Assembly: GCA_030596405.1 (NCBI GenBank)
Contig: JAUVKB010000013.1
Span: 1-19,951 of the forward strand
Direction of reading: 5' to 3'
Length of the DNA stretch: 19,951 nucleotides
From: Deltaproteobacteria bacterium
Lineage (GTDB): Bacteria; Desulfobacterota; Desulfobacteria; Desulfobacterales; JAUVKB01
Part shown: positions 1 through 8,558 of the stretch, in pieces
Layout of the letters: each line of letters starts with the position of its first letter
Numbering within the stretch: position 1 is the first letter of the stretch
Made by a program: the position numbers and the translations under genes
Notes under the pieces: model-generated
Seen by the model: only the letters and a program-made list of their open reading frames with translations
Told to the model about the DNA's origin: nothing
Databases searched by the model: none

Positions 1-5
1 GTTTA

Positions 6-2447
6 TTATATATCCAACATATTTACTTCAAGTGCGTTTTTTTGAATAAATTCCCTTCTTGGTTCAACATCATCTCCCATGAGTATTGTAAAAATTTCAT
101 CGGTTTCAAGAACATCTTCTACTTTAACCTGAAGTAGCATTCTTTTATCAGGATTCATTGTTGTTTCCCATAATTGATCCGGATTCATTTCACCAAGACC
201 TTTATATCTCTGAACAGCAAGACCCTTTTTCCCCTCATCTATCATAAAATTAAGGAGCTCTTTTTTATCTTTAATCTCAACAGCATCTTTTTCATTTTCT
301 TTATTTAAAATTAAAAGCGAAAAAGGCGGATTGTCAAAATTTAATATTTTTTTATATATATTAAAACTTTTCTGAAAATCTAATGAATAAATAATTCCTC
401 TTCCTATTTTAACAGGTTTTATTTCTTTTTCTGTTGCGTCTAATATTAACTCATCTTTTTTCCTGATATTAATTGGAACAACTATCATTTCATATAGATC
501 TCGTTCCTCGTTCCACGTTAATTGCCCAACATCATAACCTCTTTTTGACAGGGTCTCTTTTAAATGCGACATTTTTTCTCTGTCTTGAAGAAAGACTTTA
601 TTTTCAACACCCTCTTTTATCAATAATTCAGAAAGGTCTGATGGAATACCCCGCCTTTCCAGTTTTGAAATTGAATAATAATATTCTGAAATATTTCCTA
701 TAAAAACATACAAGTTATGTTCTGATAATATTTTCCCGTCTCTTGTTTTTACATTGTTTTTATTACATACTCTTTTTAAAAGATGATCGTTTAACTCAAT
801 CTCATCTTTAAAATAAATTTCGCTCTTTCCTTTTCCTATTTTAAGTAAGGGTGGTTGAGCAATATATAAATATCCTTTTTGTATGATTTCAGACATCTGT
901 CTGTAAAAAAAAGTTAAAAGCAGCGTTCTTATATGAGATCCATCAACATCTGCATCTGTCATTATAATTACTTTATGATACCTGATTTTATCAATATCAT
1001 ATTCTTCGCTTCCCACACCTGTTCCTAATGCGGTAATTATATTTTTAATTTCTTCACTACGAAGAATTTTATCAAATCGAGCTTTTTCCACATTTAATAT
1101 TTTCCCTTTTAAAGGAAGGATCGCCTGAAATTTTCTGTCCCTTCCCTGTTTTGCGCTTCCACCAGCAGAATCTCCCTCTACAATAAAAATTTCTCTTTGA
1201 GACGGTTCTGAAAACTGGCATTCTGCAAGTTTTCCAGGAAGGGTTGCATCAATTAAAGAACCTTTGCTTCTGGCAATATCTCTAGCCCTTTTTGCCGCAT
1301 CTCTTGCTCTGGATGCATCAACAGCCTTTGCCAGCACCTTTTTAGCTATAGAAGGGTTCTCTTCTAAAAAAATACTTAACTTTTCGTTAATTAAAGATTC
1401 AACAAGACCTTTTACCTCGCTGTTTCCTAATTTTGTTTTTGTTTGACCTTCAAACTGGGGGGACTTCATTCTGATGCTTATTACCGCTGTAAGACCTTCC
1501 CTTACATCATCACCGCTTATCTTTTCTTTTAAATTTTTAGGTAGATTCCCGTTTGCAGCATATTGATTTATCGTTCGCGTTAACGCGGCTTTAAAACCTA
1601 TAAGATGAAAACCTCCTTCAACGGTATTTATATTATTTGCAAATGAAAATATTTTTTCTGTAAATTTATCATTATACTGAATGGCAACTTCAATTTGAAC
1701 ATCGTTTTTAAAACCTTTTATAAAAATGGGTTTATGTAAAACCGTATTGCGCCTGTTAAGATATTCAACAAACGATATTATTCCACCTTTATAAAAAAAT
1801 TCGTCCTGTTGATCTGAACGCTCGTCTTCTATTTTTATTTTTAGTTCTTTGTTTAAAAAAGCAAGCTCTCTTATTCTGCGAACAAGTATTTCATAGCTGA
1901 AATTATCTGTATTAAAAATCTCCATATCAGGTACAAAATGTATTGTCGTGCCGGTTTTTTTAGTCTCCCCTATGATCTTCAACTCACTTGCTTTATTACC
2001 CTTTTCATAAGTCTGATAATAAATATTTCCGTTTGAATAAATTTTCAGTTCCAGTTTTTCAGAAAGGGCATTTACAACGGAAATCCCGACTCCATGAAGC
2101 CCACCTGAAACTTTATAAGAATCATTGTCAAATTTCCCTCCTGCATGAAGTTTTGTCATAACAACTTCAACTGCAGGTATCTTTTCGGTTTTATGAATAC
2201 CTACAGGAATACCCCTTCCATTATCTTTAACGGTTATACTGTTATCTGTATGGACTATGATATTAATAGAGTTGCAATATCCGGCCATAGCTTCATCAAT
2301 GCTGTTATCTACAACCTCATAGACAAGATGATGCAACCCTTCACTATCTACATTTCCAATATACATTGAGGGTCTTTTTCTAACAGCTTCAAGGCCTTCT
2401 AAAATTTTTATGTTGTCGGCGTTATAAATATTCTTTTCTTTATTCAT
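6..2447 (-). CDS. gyrB: DNA gyrase subunit B
   Basis: ATPase subunit of DNA gyrase, which with GyrA introduces negative supercoils. The 813-residue length fits full-length bacterial GyrB. The GHKL ATPase region has the conserved VVDNSIDEA stretch at residues 45-53 and GGLHGVGISVVNALS near 113-127. The TOPRIM domain has EGDSAGG at 422-428 and the metal-binding DADVD at 496-500. The C-terminal QRYKGLGEMNP signature lies near 747. A stretch of roughly residues 545-720 between TOPRIM and the C-terminal signature is long and poorly conserved to my eye. The ATG overlaps the dnaN stop by 4 bp (ATGA), so the two genes are very likely translationally coupled. The stop is TAA at 6-8, at the window edge. 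Identity is certain from the motifs. Confidence 0.98.
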   Translation of the reverse strand: MNKEKNIYNADNIKILEGLEAVRKRPSMYIGNVDSEGLHHLVYEVVDNSIDEAMAGYCNSINIIVHTDNSITVKDNGRGIPVGIHKTEKIPAVEVVMTKLHAGGKFDNDSYKVSGGLHGVGISVVNALSEKLELKIYSNGNIYYQTYEKGNKASELKIIGETKKTGTTIHFVPDMEIFNTDNFSYEILVRRIRELAFLNKELKIKIEDERSDQQDEFFYKGGIISFVEYLNRRNTVLHKPIFIKGFKNDVQIEVAIQYNDKFTEKIFSFANNINTVEGGFHLIGFKAALTRTINQYAANGNLPKNLKEKISGDDVREGLTAVISIRMKSPQFEGQTKTKLGNSEVKGLVESLINEKLSIFLEENPSIAKKVLAKAVDASRARDAAKRARDIARSKGSLIDATLPGKLAECQFSEPSQREIFIVEGDSAGGSAKQGRDRKFQAILPLKGKILNVEKARFDKILRSEEIKNIITALGTGVGSEEYDIDKIRYHKVIIMTDADVDGSHIRTLLLTFFYRQMSEIIQKGYLYIAQPPLLKIGKGKSEIYFKDEIELNDHLLKRVCNKNNVKTRDGKILSEHNLYVFIGNISEYYYSISKLERRGIPSDLSELLIKEGVENKVFLQDREKMSHLKETLSKRGYDVGQLTWNEERDLYEMIVVPINIRKKDELILDATEKEIKPVKIGRGIIYSLDFQKSFNIYKKILNFDNPPFSLLILNKENEKDAVEIKDKKELLNFMIDEGKKGLAVQRYKGLGEMNPDQLWETTMNPDKRMLLQVKVEDVLETDEIFTILMGDDVEPRREFIQKNALEVNMLDI

Positions 2448-3565
2448 ATTCTCATCGGCATAATAACACTTAAATAGCTATTATCCTTTTCGCCTTTAAT
2501 AAAACACGGTTTTTCTTCATTTATAATATTTATAATAATTGTCTCATCGTCTATAATATTTAATGTTTCAATAAAATATCTTACATTAAAAGCAACTTCT
2601 ATCGGTTCACCCTTAAATTCTATAACTGTATCTTCTTTTGATTCACCTATTTCAGGATTTGTTTTTGTAAGTAATAGTTTGTTTTCGTCAAAATTAAATA
2701 AAACCCCCTTATATTTTTCAGATGATAAAATAGACATTCTTTTTAACATATTAAGGAACTCTTTTCTATTTATCTTTATTATATTCCCATCACTTTGTTC
2801 TATAATATCATCGTATTTTGGAAAATTTCCTTCAAGTAGTCTTATGGTAATGGTTTCTTTATTTTTTTTTATAATAAAATGATTTTCTTTAACACCTATC
2901 TGAACATCCTCTTCAATATCTAAAAATTTACTAACTTCGTTTAAACCTTTTTTAGGGATAATAACACCTGGACCTGGCGGTAGATTAAAATCTTTACTAT
3001 AAGAATGATCAGCTATTGAAAGACGGTTTCCGTCCGTAGAGACTATTTTAATAGTTTTTTTATCATCAGTATCGAGTCTTTCAAAATATATTCCGTTAAT
3101 ATGCGCTCTTTTTTCATCAGAAACACCAGTTATAATAACAGATTTCTCTATCATTTTTCTTAGCGCCGTTGAATAAATATTAAAAAAATCTACATTCTCT
3201 ATTTGTGGGGTTTCTGGAAAATCGTCAGGTATCATTCCAACGATAAGATATTGAGTTTTTTTATCACTAATTTCAATCCATCTGTTTTCTATTTCATTAA
3301 TAATAATTTTATTATTGTTAAATTCTTTTACAATTTCATAAATTTTTTTACAATTAATCGCTATTATTCCCTCTGACTCAACTTCTGCAGGATATAAACC
3401 CTCAAAACCTGTTTCAAGATCCGTAGCTACAAGTCTTATTTTTGATTTACCTTCTGTTTTTATTAAAACCGTTTCAGTTATAGCAAGATTTGTTTTTCTA
3501 CCTGTTAAGCCCTGAATTTTAGATAAAGCGCCCAAAAACTTTATTTTATTTATTATGAATTTCAT
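2444..3565 (-). CDS. dnaN: DNA polymerase III beta subunit (sliding clamp)
   Basis: Ring-shaped clamp that tethers DNA polymerase III and many repair proteins to DNA. At 373 residues it has the usual length. Recognisable points are VSTDGNRLS in the middle domain, GPGVIIPKKGLNEVSKFLD in the second domain, and the C-terminal MPMRI, which matches the conserved MPMRL end of beta clamps. The start ATG has an AAGGAA ribosome site 6 nt upstream. It is first in a dnaN-gyrB unit and overlaps gyrB by 4 bp. Neither dnaA (usually upstream) nor recF (often between dnaN and gyrB) is present. The coding sequence is very rich in A and T with many Asn, Ile and Lys codons: for example, 2521-2580 has only 9 G or C in 60 bases. 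Confidence 0.97.
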   Translation of the reverse strand: MKFIINKIKFLGALSKIQGLTGRKTNLAITETVLIKTEGKSKIRLVATDLETGFEGLYPAEVESEGIIAINCKKIYEIVKEFNNNKIIINEIENRWIEISDKKTQYLIVGMIPDDFPETPQIENVDFFNIYSTALRKMIEKSVIITGVSDEKRAHINGIYFERLDTDDKKTIKIVSTDGNRLSIADHSYSKDFNLPPGPGVIIPKKGLNEVSKFLDIEEDVQIGVKENHFIIKKNKETITIRLLEGNFPKYDDIIEQSDGNIIKINRKEFLNMLKRMSILSSEKYKGVLFNFDENKLLLTKTNPEIGESKEDTVIEFKGEPIEVAFNVRYFIETLNIIDDETIIINIINEEKPCFIKGEKDNSYLSVIMPMRI

Positions 3566-3788
3566 ATTTATTCCTTAATTATAAATATTATAAATATTAT
3601 ATTATTTATAATTATAATAAAGTAGTTAATTTACTGATTTTAATAAATAAATAAATAAAATTACCTTTAATGTTTTATAAATAACGATGTTTATAACTAT
3701 TATGTTGTTAACAATATAAAAAAATGGTTGATAAATAAATATTTATTAACAAACTATCAATAAGTATTGGAATAGATGAAGGGCATTT
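3566..3788. promoter_or_regulatory. AT-rich gap upstream of dnaN; promoter and possible origin-like DNA
   Basis: No gene is visible in these 223 bases. The stretch is almost all A and T. It has runs of TAAA repeats (about 3641-3660), palindromic ATAAATATTATAAATATTATA-type sequence (about 3580-3620) and a perfect 10-bp palindrome TTGTTAACAA at 3705-3714. Two 9-mers are one base from the DnaA box consensus TTATNCACA: TGTTTATAA at 3688-3696 (reverse orientation) and TTATTAACA at 3743-3751. In DNA this AT-rich, single-mismatch boxes are expected by chance. The region must hold the dnaN promoter, unless transcription runs through from the upstream hydrolase gene. I see no GC-rich terminator hairpin after that gene. 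An origin role is speculative. Confidence 0.35.
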
Positions 3789-4415
3789 TTATAATTGATT
3801 TACAAAAGGATTAAAACGTTTTTCCTTGCCGATGGTGGTATTTCCCATATGGCCCGGAAAAACGTTTACATCGTCACCGAGCACAAATAATTTTTTTTGT
3901 ATACTCGATATCAGTGTATTATAGTCGCCGCCCGGAAAATCCGTGCGGCCGATTGAACCTTCAAAAAGCGTGTCCCCCACAAAAACATTTCCATCAGTAT
4001 AAAGCGAAATACCGCCTGGAGAATGTCCTGGAGTATGAATAACTTTAAATGTAATGTCTCCGAAGGTGATGATATCATCATCTTCTACAGTACGGTCGGG
4101 CGGAGGCGAGTTTTCCATTGGAAGACCCCAAGCAGCGGCACTGGTGGAAAGCTGGCCAAGCAGCGGGGCATCAAGAGGATGAATAAGTAAATCAGCCCCG
4201 GTTACCTCCTTTAACTTTTTGTTTCCACCCACATGATCAAAATGGCCGTGGGTATTTATTATATACCTTACTTTCAGTTTTGATTCCGCAAGGGATATAA
4301 GAATCTTATCTGCTTCATCCCCGGGATCTATAACTACAGCTTCTTTTGTACGTTCACACCCTATAATAAAACAATTTGCCATAATCGGCCCAACGGTCAA
4401 TTTTTTAATAATCAA
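3789..4415 (-). CDS. Metallo-beta-lactamase-fold hydrolase, glyoxalase II-like
   Basis: Small MBL-fold hydrolase of the GloB/YcbL type. The binuclear metal motif THGHFDH is present, followed by HTPGHSPGG, GDTLFEGSIGRTDF and a final FPGHMGNTT, so all expected metal ligands appear intact. The substrate is likely a thioester such as a hydroxyacyl-glutathione or a related conjugate, but this is family-based. An in-frame ATG at 4448 would give 219 residues. I prefer the TTG at 4415, 208 residues, because a GGAGG sits 5 nt before it and none is visible before the ATG; the protein then begins at the conserved IIKKLTVGPIMANCF stretch. It is last in the rib-nusB gene run, 56 bp after nusB with the TTG start. 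Linkage to riboflavin synthesis is not implied. Confidence 0.85.
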   Translation of the reverse strand: MIIKKLTVGPIMANCFIIGCERTKEAVVIDPGDEADKILISLAESKLKVRYIINTHGHFDHVGGNKKLKEVTGADLLIHPLDAPLLGQLSTSAAAWGLPMENSPPPDRTVEDDDIITFGDITFKVIHTPGHSPGGISLYTDGNVFVGDTLFEGSIGRTDFPGGDYNTLISSIQKKLFVLGDDVNVFPGHMGNTTIGKEKRFNPFVNQL

Positions 4416-4471
4416 AATATCCTCCAGTGCAGGTTTTATAAAATACATTTTTTAAATGTATTAGGTCTTTT

Positions 4472-4897
4472 TCACTTAATTTCAATCTCTTTTTTTTCTA
4501 TTGATATCCGTATGCTGTCAAGGATTCCGTTAATGAAGGCGCCCGATTCTTCCGTACCATATTTTTTACCCATATCAATTGCTTCGTTTATAGATACTTT
4601 AGATGGAATGTCGTGGCAATAAAGCAGTTCATACACTGCTATCCGCATGATATTTCTATCAACATGGGACATGCGAAATATTTTCCAGTTATTTGAAAAA
4701 CTTTCGATAATCGAGTTAATTTCAGGCTTGGCTCCAACAACGCCTTTTACCAGCTTAAGAAAGAAGGGAAATGTATTTTTAGAAAGATTAAAATTTCTAT
4801 TAAAAAGTCCTATAGCTTTGTCAGGGTCATTTTGGCATATATCTATATAAAAGAGAGCCTGCATGGCAAGCTCTCTTGACTTGCGACGGTTTCCCAT
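4472..4897 (-). CDS. nusB: Transcription antitermination factor NusB
   Basis: Small all-helical RNA-binding protein. With NusE (ribosomal protein S10) it binds boxA RNA and supports antitermination of rRNA transcription. The 141-residue length is normal. The N-terminal RRKSRELAMQALFYIDI and the C-terminal VSINEAIDMGKKYGTEESGAFINGILDSI are the classic NusB signatures. Its ATG lies only 2 bp after the ribH stop, so it is translated from the same mRNA; ribH-nusB adjacency is common across bacteria and supports both calls. Confidence 0.97.
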   Translation of the reverse strand: MGNRRKSRELAMQALFYIDICQNDPDKAIGLFNRNFNLSKNTFPFFLKLVKGVVGAKPEINSIIESFSNNWKIFRMSHVDRNIMRIAVYELLYCHDIPSKVSINEAIDMGKKYGTEESGAFINGILDSIRISIEKKEIEIK

Positions 4898-4899
4898 AA

Positions 4900-5373
4900 T
4901 TATGACAGATCGACAGCCTTTAACAGGTTTGCCATCTCAACAGCAGACATGGCTGAGCTCCACCCTTTATTCCCGGCTTTTGTGCCGGCACGTTCTATGG
5001 CCTGCTCAATAGTATCCGTTGTTATAATACCGAAGATTACCGGTATATTGTATTTCATACTGACCGTTGCGATCCCTTTTGATGCTTCGGCGCACACATA
5101 ATCAAAATGTGGTGTAGAGCCTCGAATTATAGCACCAAGACATATCACTGCATCATATCGATTTTTTTCCGCCATTTTTTGTGACAAAAGGGGAACTTCA
5201 AAGGCTCCCGGCACCTTAACAATATCGATATCCGCATCATTTGCCCCGCAGCGTGTTAACGCATCCACGGCCCCGCTTACCAGTCTGTCCGTAATAAAAT
5301 CGTTAAAACGGCTTGCAATGATTGCAAATTTTTTGCCTTCGGCAAGACAATTTCCCTCGATACTTTTTGGCAT
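4900..5373 (-). CDS. ribH: 6,7-dimethyl-8-ribityllumazine synthase
   Basis: Condenses 3,4-dihydroxy-2-butanone 4-phosphate with the ribitylaminouracil intermediate to make lumazine, the penultimate step of riboflavin synthesis. At 157 residues it has the typical length. Visible motifs are SRFNDFITDRL near 21-31, VPGAFEVP at 54-61, GAIIRGSTPHFDYV around 80-93 (the active-site His is H89) and GTKAGNKGW near the C-terminus. A strong GGGGAGG ribosome site lies 7 nt before the ATG. It follows ribBA by 32 bp and precedes nusB by 2 bp, so the enzyme's two substrates come from products of neighbouring genes. Confidence 0.97.
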   Translation of the reverse strand: MPKSIEGNCLAEGKKFAIIASRFNDFITDRLVSGAVDALTRCGANDADIDIVKVPGAFEVPLLSQKMAEKNRYDAVICLGAIIRGSTPHFDYVCAEASKGIATVSMKYNIPVIFGIITTDTIEQAIERAGTKAGNKGWSSAMSAVEMANLLKAVDLS

Positions 5374-5405
5374 ATTAATTCCTCCCCGTTAAAACATAAT
5401 AAAGA

Positions 5406-6620
5406 TTAGGGTGTTGCATCGCCGTTGAGCATGTGCCCCATCTTCAGCTTTTTGCATTCAAGATAACATTTATTGAATTCATTCGGTTTAATTTCAATAG
5501 GCACCTGTTCAACAACTTTTAATCCATAACCTTCGAGCCCGACTATTTTTTTTGGATTATTGGTAAGCAACCTCATCTTTTTTACTCCGAGGTCGACTAA
5601 AATTTGTGCGCCTATTCCATAATTTCTAAGATCCGGCTTAAATCCGAGCTTTTCATTTGCCTGAACCGTATCAAGGCCCTGGTCCTGCAAGGCATAGGCC
5701 TTTAGTTTGTTTACCAGGCCGATTCCACGGCCTTCCTGACGGATATAAAGAAGCACGCCATTTCCTTCTTTGTCCATCATTTCCATTGCCTTATGAAGCT
5801 GATCCCCACAATCGCAGCGCAAAGACCCGAAAATATCCCCCGTGAGGCATTCTGAATGGACCCGAACAAGAACCGGACTTTCCGAATCGATTTCACCTTT
5901 AATCATTGCAATATGCAAAAGGTCGTCCACATCATTTTCGTAAACAATCGCTTTGAATTCACCTGTATGAACTGTAGGTATTACTGTTTCTGCAACCCTT
6001 TTTACAAAGGATTCCGTGCGCATACGGTATTTGATAAGATCTTTTATCGTACAAATTCCTATGCCGTGTTTGTCGCTGAACTTTTCAAGGGACGGCATTC
6101 TGGCCATTGTGCCGTCGTCATCCATTATTTCGCAAATCACACCGGCGGGCTTTAAGCCTGCCAGGCGTGCCAGATCGACGGACCCTTCCGTTTGACCAGA
6201 ACGGACCATAACTCCCCCGCTTTTCGCCCTTAAGGGGAAGATATGCCCGGGTCGTGCAAGATCTCCGGGCCTGGCATCGTCTGCAACGGCCGTCATGATT
6301 GTGGTGGAACGATCAGCCGCTGAAATGCCTGTGGTTACTCCGCGCCTTGCTTCTATGGACACGGTAAAACCGGTCTCAAATTTTGATGTGTTGTTTGAGA
6401 CCATTAGCGGAAGATCAAGTGAATCGATCTTTTCTCCAGTCATTGAAAGACAGATAAGTCCTCGTCCGTATTTTGCCATAAAATTAATGCCTTCAGGCGT
6501 AACAGCTTCCGCAGCCATTGTTAGATCGCCCTCGTTTTCACGGTCTTCATCATCAACCAGAATGACCATGTGACCGAACCGAATCTCTTTTATAGCCTCT
6601 TCAATAGTAATAAGCGGCAT
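5406..6620 (-). CDS. ribBA: Bifunctional DHBP synthase / GTP cyclohydrolase II
   Basis: Fusion of the two entry enzymes of riboflavin synthesis. The N-terminal half (about 1-200) converts ribulose 5-phosphate to dihydroxybutanone phosphate. The C-terminal half (about 205-390) opens the GTP ring. RibB shows DDEDRENEGDL at 23-33, RPGH at 123-126 and DDGTMAR near 168-174. The expected GHTEA motif reads GQTEG, with Q143 at the place of a His that my hand alignment equates to E. coli His153, a reported metal ligand. RibA keeps its zinc cysteines C258, C269 and C271 and the RQEGRGIGLVNK loop near 294-305. Length 404 is normal for RibBA. The ATG is preceded by AGGAGA about 13 nt upstream, a rather long spacing. 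Whether the RibB half is fully active is the only doubt. Confidence 0.95.
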   Translation of the reverse strand: MPLITIEEAIKEIRFGHMVILVDDEDRENEGDLTMAAEAVTPEGINFMAKYGRGLICLSMTGEKIDSLDLPLMVSNNTSKFETGFTVSIEARRGVTTGISAADRSTTIMTAVADDARPGDLARPGHIFPLRAKSGGVMVRSGQTEGSVDLARLAGLKPAGVICEIMDDDGTMARMPSLEKFSDKHGIGICTIKDLIKYRMRTESFVKRVAETVIPTVHTGEFKAIVYENDVDDLLHIAMIKGEIDSESPVLVRVHSECLTGDIFGSLRCDCGDQLHKAMEMMDKEGNGVLLYIRQEGRGIGLVNKLKAYALQDQGLDTVQANEKLGFKPDLRNYGIGAQILVDLGVKKMRLLTNNPKKIVGLEGYGLKVVEQVPIEIKPNEFNKCYLECKKLKMGHMLNGDATP

Positions 6621-6670
6621 TGTTTTTTTATTTTCTCCTGTAATTAATAAATTTATTTTTAAGCGAACCC

Positions 6671-7336
6671 TTAAAGGAAGCCTGCTTTTGCCAAAAACTG
6701 CATATTTAAAGCTGGTTTTTTCGTCTCTTTTCCGCTATCGTCGTCTTGTCTTCCGGCAACAAAGCGTTCAACATACTTGCCGATCATATCCGTTTCGATA
6801 TTGACAATATCTCCGACTTTTTTAAAACCTATGGTTGTCAACTTTCCTGTATGCGGTATAATACTTACATCAAAACTCTCTTTTCCGCAATTATTGATGG
6901 TAAGGCTTATACCGTCTACCGCAACAGATCCTTTTTGTATCATATAGCGTGAAATTGATTTGTCCATACCAATTGAGACAATAATTGAATTGCCCTTTGT
7001 TTTTTTCTGTTTAATTGTTCCCATACCATCGACATGTCCTGATACAAGGTGCCCGTCTATGCGGTCGGAAAGACACAGGGCGCGTTCAAGATTTACACGT
7101 TCCCCAATACTTGTTTTGTCAAATGTAGTTTTTGACAGGGTTTCCGGAGACACATCGACTTCAAAACGTTTTCCGTCAATCACGACAACAGTCACACAGG
7201 CGCCGTTTACAGCTATGCTGTCTCCGATTCTGGTTTTATCAAGCACAAAATCGGCATTTATGGTTAGACGCTTGCCTTCACCGGTCTGCCGCAACCCCTT
7301 AATTGTGCCGAGACCTTCTATAATACCGGTAAACAT
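6671..7336 (-). CDS. ribE: Riboflavin synthase, alpha chain
   Basis: Dismutates two molecules of dimethyl-ribityllumazine to riboflavin and a pyrimidine that is recycled. The protein starts with the hallmark MFTGIIEGLGTI and shows the two internal lumazine-binding repeats: SIAVNGACVTV near 41-51 in the first and SVAVDGISLTI in the second. HLVSGHVDG and SIIPHTG are also present. At 221 residues it is slightly longer than many homologs because of a charged C-terminal tail after about residue 195. It lies 64 bp after ribD and 50 bp before ribBA on the same strand. No FMN riboswitch is apparent in either gap. Confidence 0.96.
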   Translation of the reverse strand: MFTGIIEGLGTIKGLRQTGEGKRLTINADFVLDKTRIGDSIAVNGACVTVVVIDGKRFEVDVSPETLSKTTFDKTSIGERVNLERALCLSDRIDGHLVSGHVDGMGTIKQKKTKGNSIIVSIGMDKSISRYMIQKGSVAVDGISLTINNCGKESFDVSIIPHTGKLTTIGFKKVGDIVNIETDMIGKYVERFVAGRQDDDSGKETKKPALNMQFLAKAGFL

Positions 7337-7400
7337 AAATAATTGCCGTTAGTTGTTAAAGCGTGAAAATCAAAAAGGGTTGAGATATTATGCGTAGCTA

Positions 7401-8507
7401 TTATTCTACTTTAATATACCCTTCAATCATTATATCATCACCAAAGCGATGAATATTTATATCCTTTGCTAAAATGCACCCGCTCATCAAATCAGGCCCA
7501 GGTCCCGTACAGACAGGAACACCGTCATTTCCACCTAAAATTTTTGGCGCATAAAAAAATAAAACTTTGTCCACAATGCCCGATGCCAGCGCAGATGCAT
7601 TTACACGGCTCCCCCCCTCAATAAGCAGGCTTGTTATTCCTTCAGCTCCAAATCGTTCCATGAGCATATAAAGATCGATCATACCGTCTTTGCTTGGTGA
7701 CTCGAAAATTCTGGCCCCTTTATTTTCTATTTCGGCCTTACTCTCCCTTGAAACATCTGTATCTGTTATAATAATTGTATCAGAAATGGAATCGTGCTGC
7801 AGCACTTTGGCATTTTCGGAAATTGAAAGATGTGAATCGAGAATAATACGAACAGGATCCACACCTTTTTTGCCGTTAATATCTATGCGCGTTGTTAAGC
7901 TCGGATCATCTTTTTTTACTGTATCGATACCGACCATGACGGCATCACTTGCATGACGAAGTCTGTGAACGAACTTTCTGGATTCGCTGCCTGAAACCCA
8001 TCTGGAATCACCTGTTCTTGTTGCAATACGGCCGTCTAAAGTTGAAGCGCATTTCAGGGTAACAAACGGACGTTTTGTTGTAATATATTTTTCAAAAACC
8101 TCATTAACTTTTTTTGCTTCAGCTTCACAGACACCTGTTGTAATATTTATACCCGACTTTTTTAAATAATCTATGCCCCCGCCCCTTACATCAGGATTAG
8201 GATCGCTTGCGGCAACGACAACCCGTTTTATGCCGGCGCCTATGATTTTTCCGGTGCATGGCGGTGTCCGGCCCGTATGGTTGCATGGTTCAAGAGTGAC
8301 ATAAAGGGTTGAATCTTTGGCAAAAATTCCCGCATCGTCTAATGCGTTCACTTCAGCATGTGCCTCTCCAACGGCTTTGTGGTACCCCTTTCCCACAATT
8401 TTGCCGTCTTTCACGATTACGGCGCCGACCATAGGATTGGGAGATGTAAAACCACGGCCCTTTTTTGCCAGTTTTAGAGCCGTTTCCATGAAATATTTAT
8501 CATTCAT
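7401..8507 (-). CDS. ribD: Bifunctional pyrimidine deaminase / reductase
   Basis: Carries out the second and third steps of the pyrimidine branch of riboflavin synthesis. The N-terminal deaminase domain (about 1-145) has the zinc motif HAE at H50-E52 and the cysteines of LEPCNHTGRTPPC (C75, C84). The C-terminal NADPH-dependent reductase domain (about 148-368) starts at RPFVTLKCASTLDGRIA, continues with GDSRWVSG and includes the nucleotide-binding LLIEGGSRVNAS loop. Length 368 matches the family. It is 51 bp after nrdR, an arrangement that recurs widely (nrdR-ribD). Confidence 0.97.
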   Translation of the reverse strand: MNDKYFMETALKLAKKGRGFTSPNPMVGAVIVKDGKIVGKGYHKAVGEAHAEVNALDDAGIFAKDSTLYVTLEPCNHTGRTPPCTGKIIGAGIKRVVVAASDPNPDVRGGGIDYLKKSGINITTGVCEAEAKKVNEVFEKYITTKRPFVTLKCASTLDGRIATRTGDSRWVSGSESRKFVHRLRHASDAVMVGIDTVKKDDPSLTTRIDINGKKGVDPVRIILDSHLSISENAKVLQHDSISDTIIITDTDVSRESKAEIENKGARIFESPSKDGMIDLYMLMERFGAEGITSLLIEGGSRVNASALASGIVDKVLFFYAPKILGGNDGVPVCTGPGPDLMSGCILAKDINIHRFGDDIMIEGYIKVE

Positions 8508-8558
8508 TTAAGTTGTTTAATACCTGTATAATCAACTATATTTCACCGCCGGGATGTT

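Noticed and set aside
473..2369. Several plus-strand open frames of 60-76 codons inside gyrB
   Set aside because: All are antisense to a full-length GyrB with intact motifs; they are shadows of its codon pattern.
8508..8558. FMN riboswitch upstream of ribD
   Set aside because: The gap is only 51 bases and has no RFN-type conserved blocks; none was seen in the other rib gaps either.
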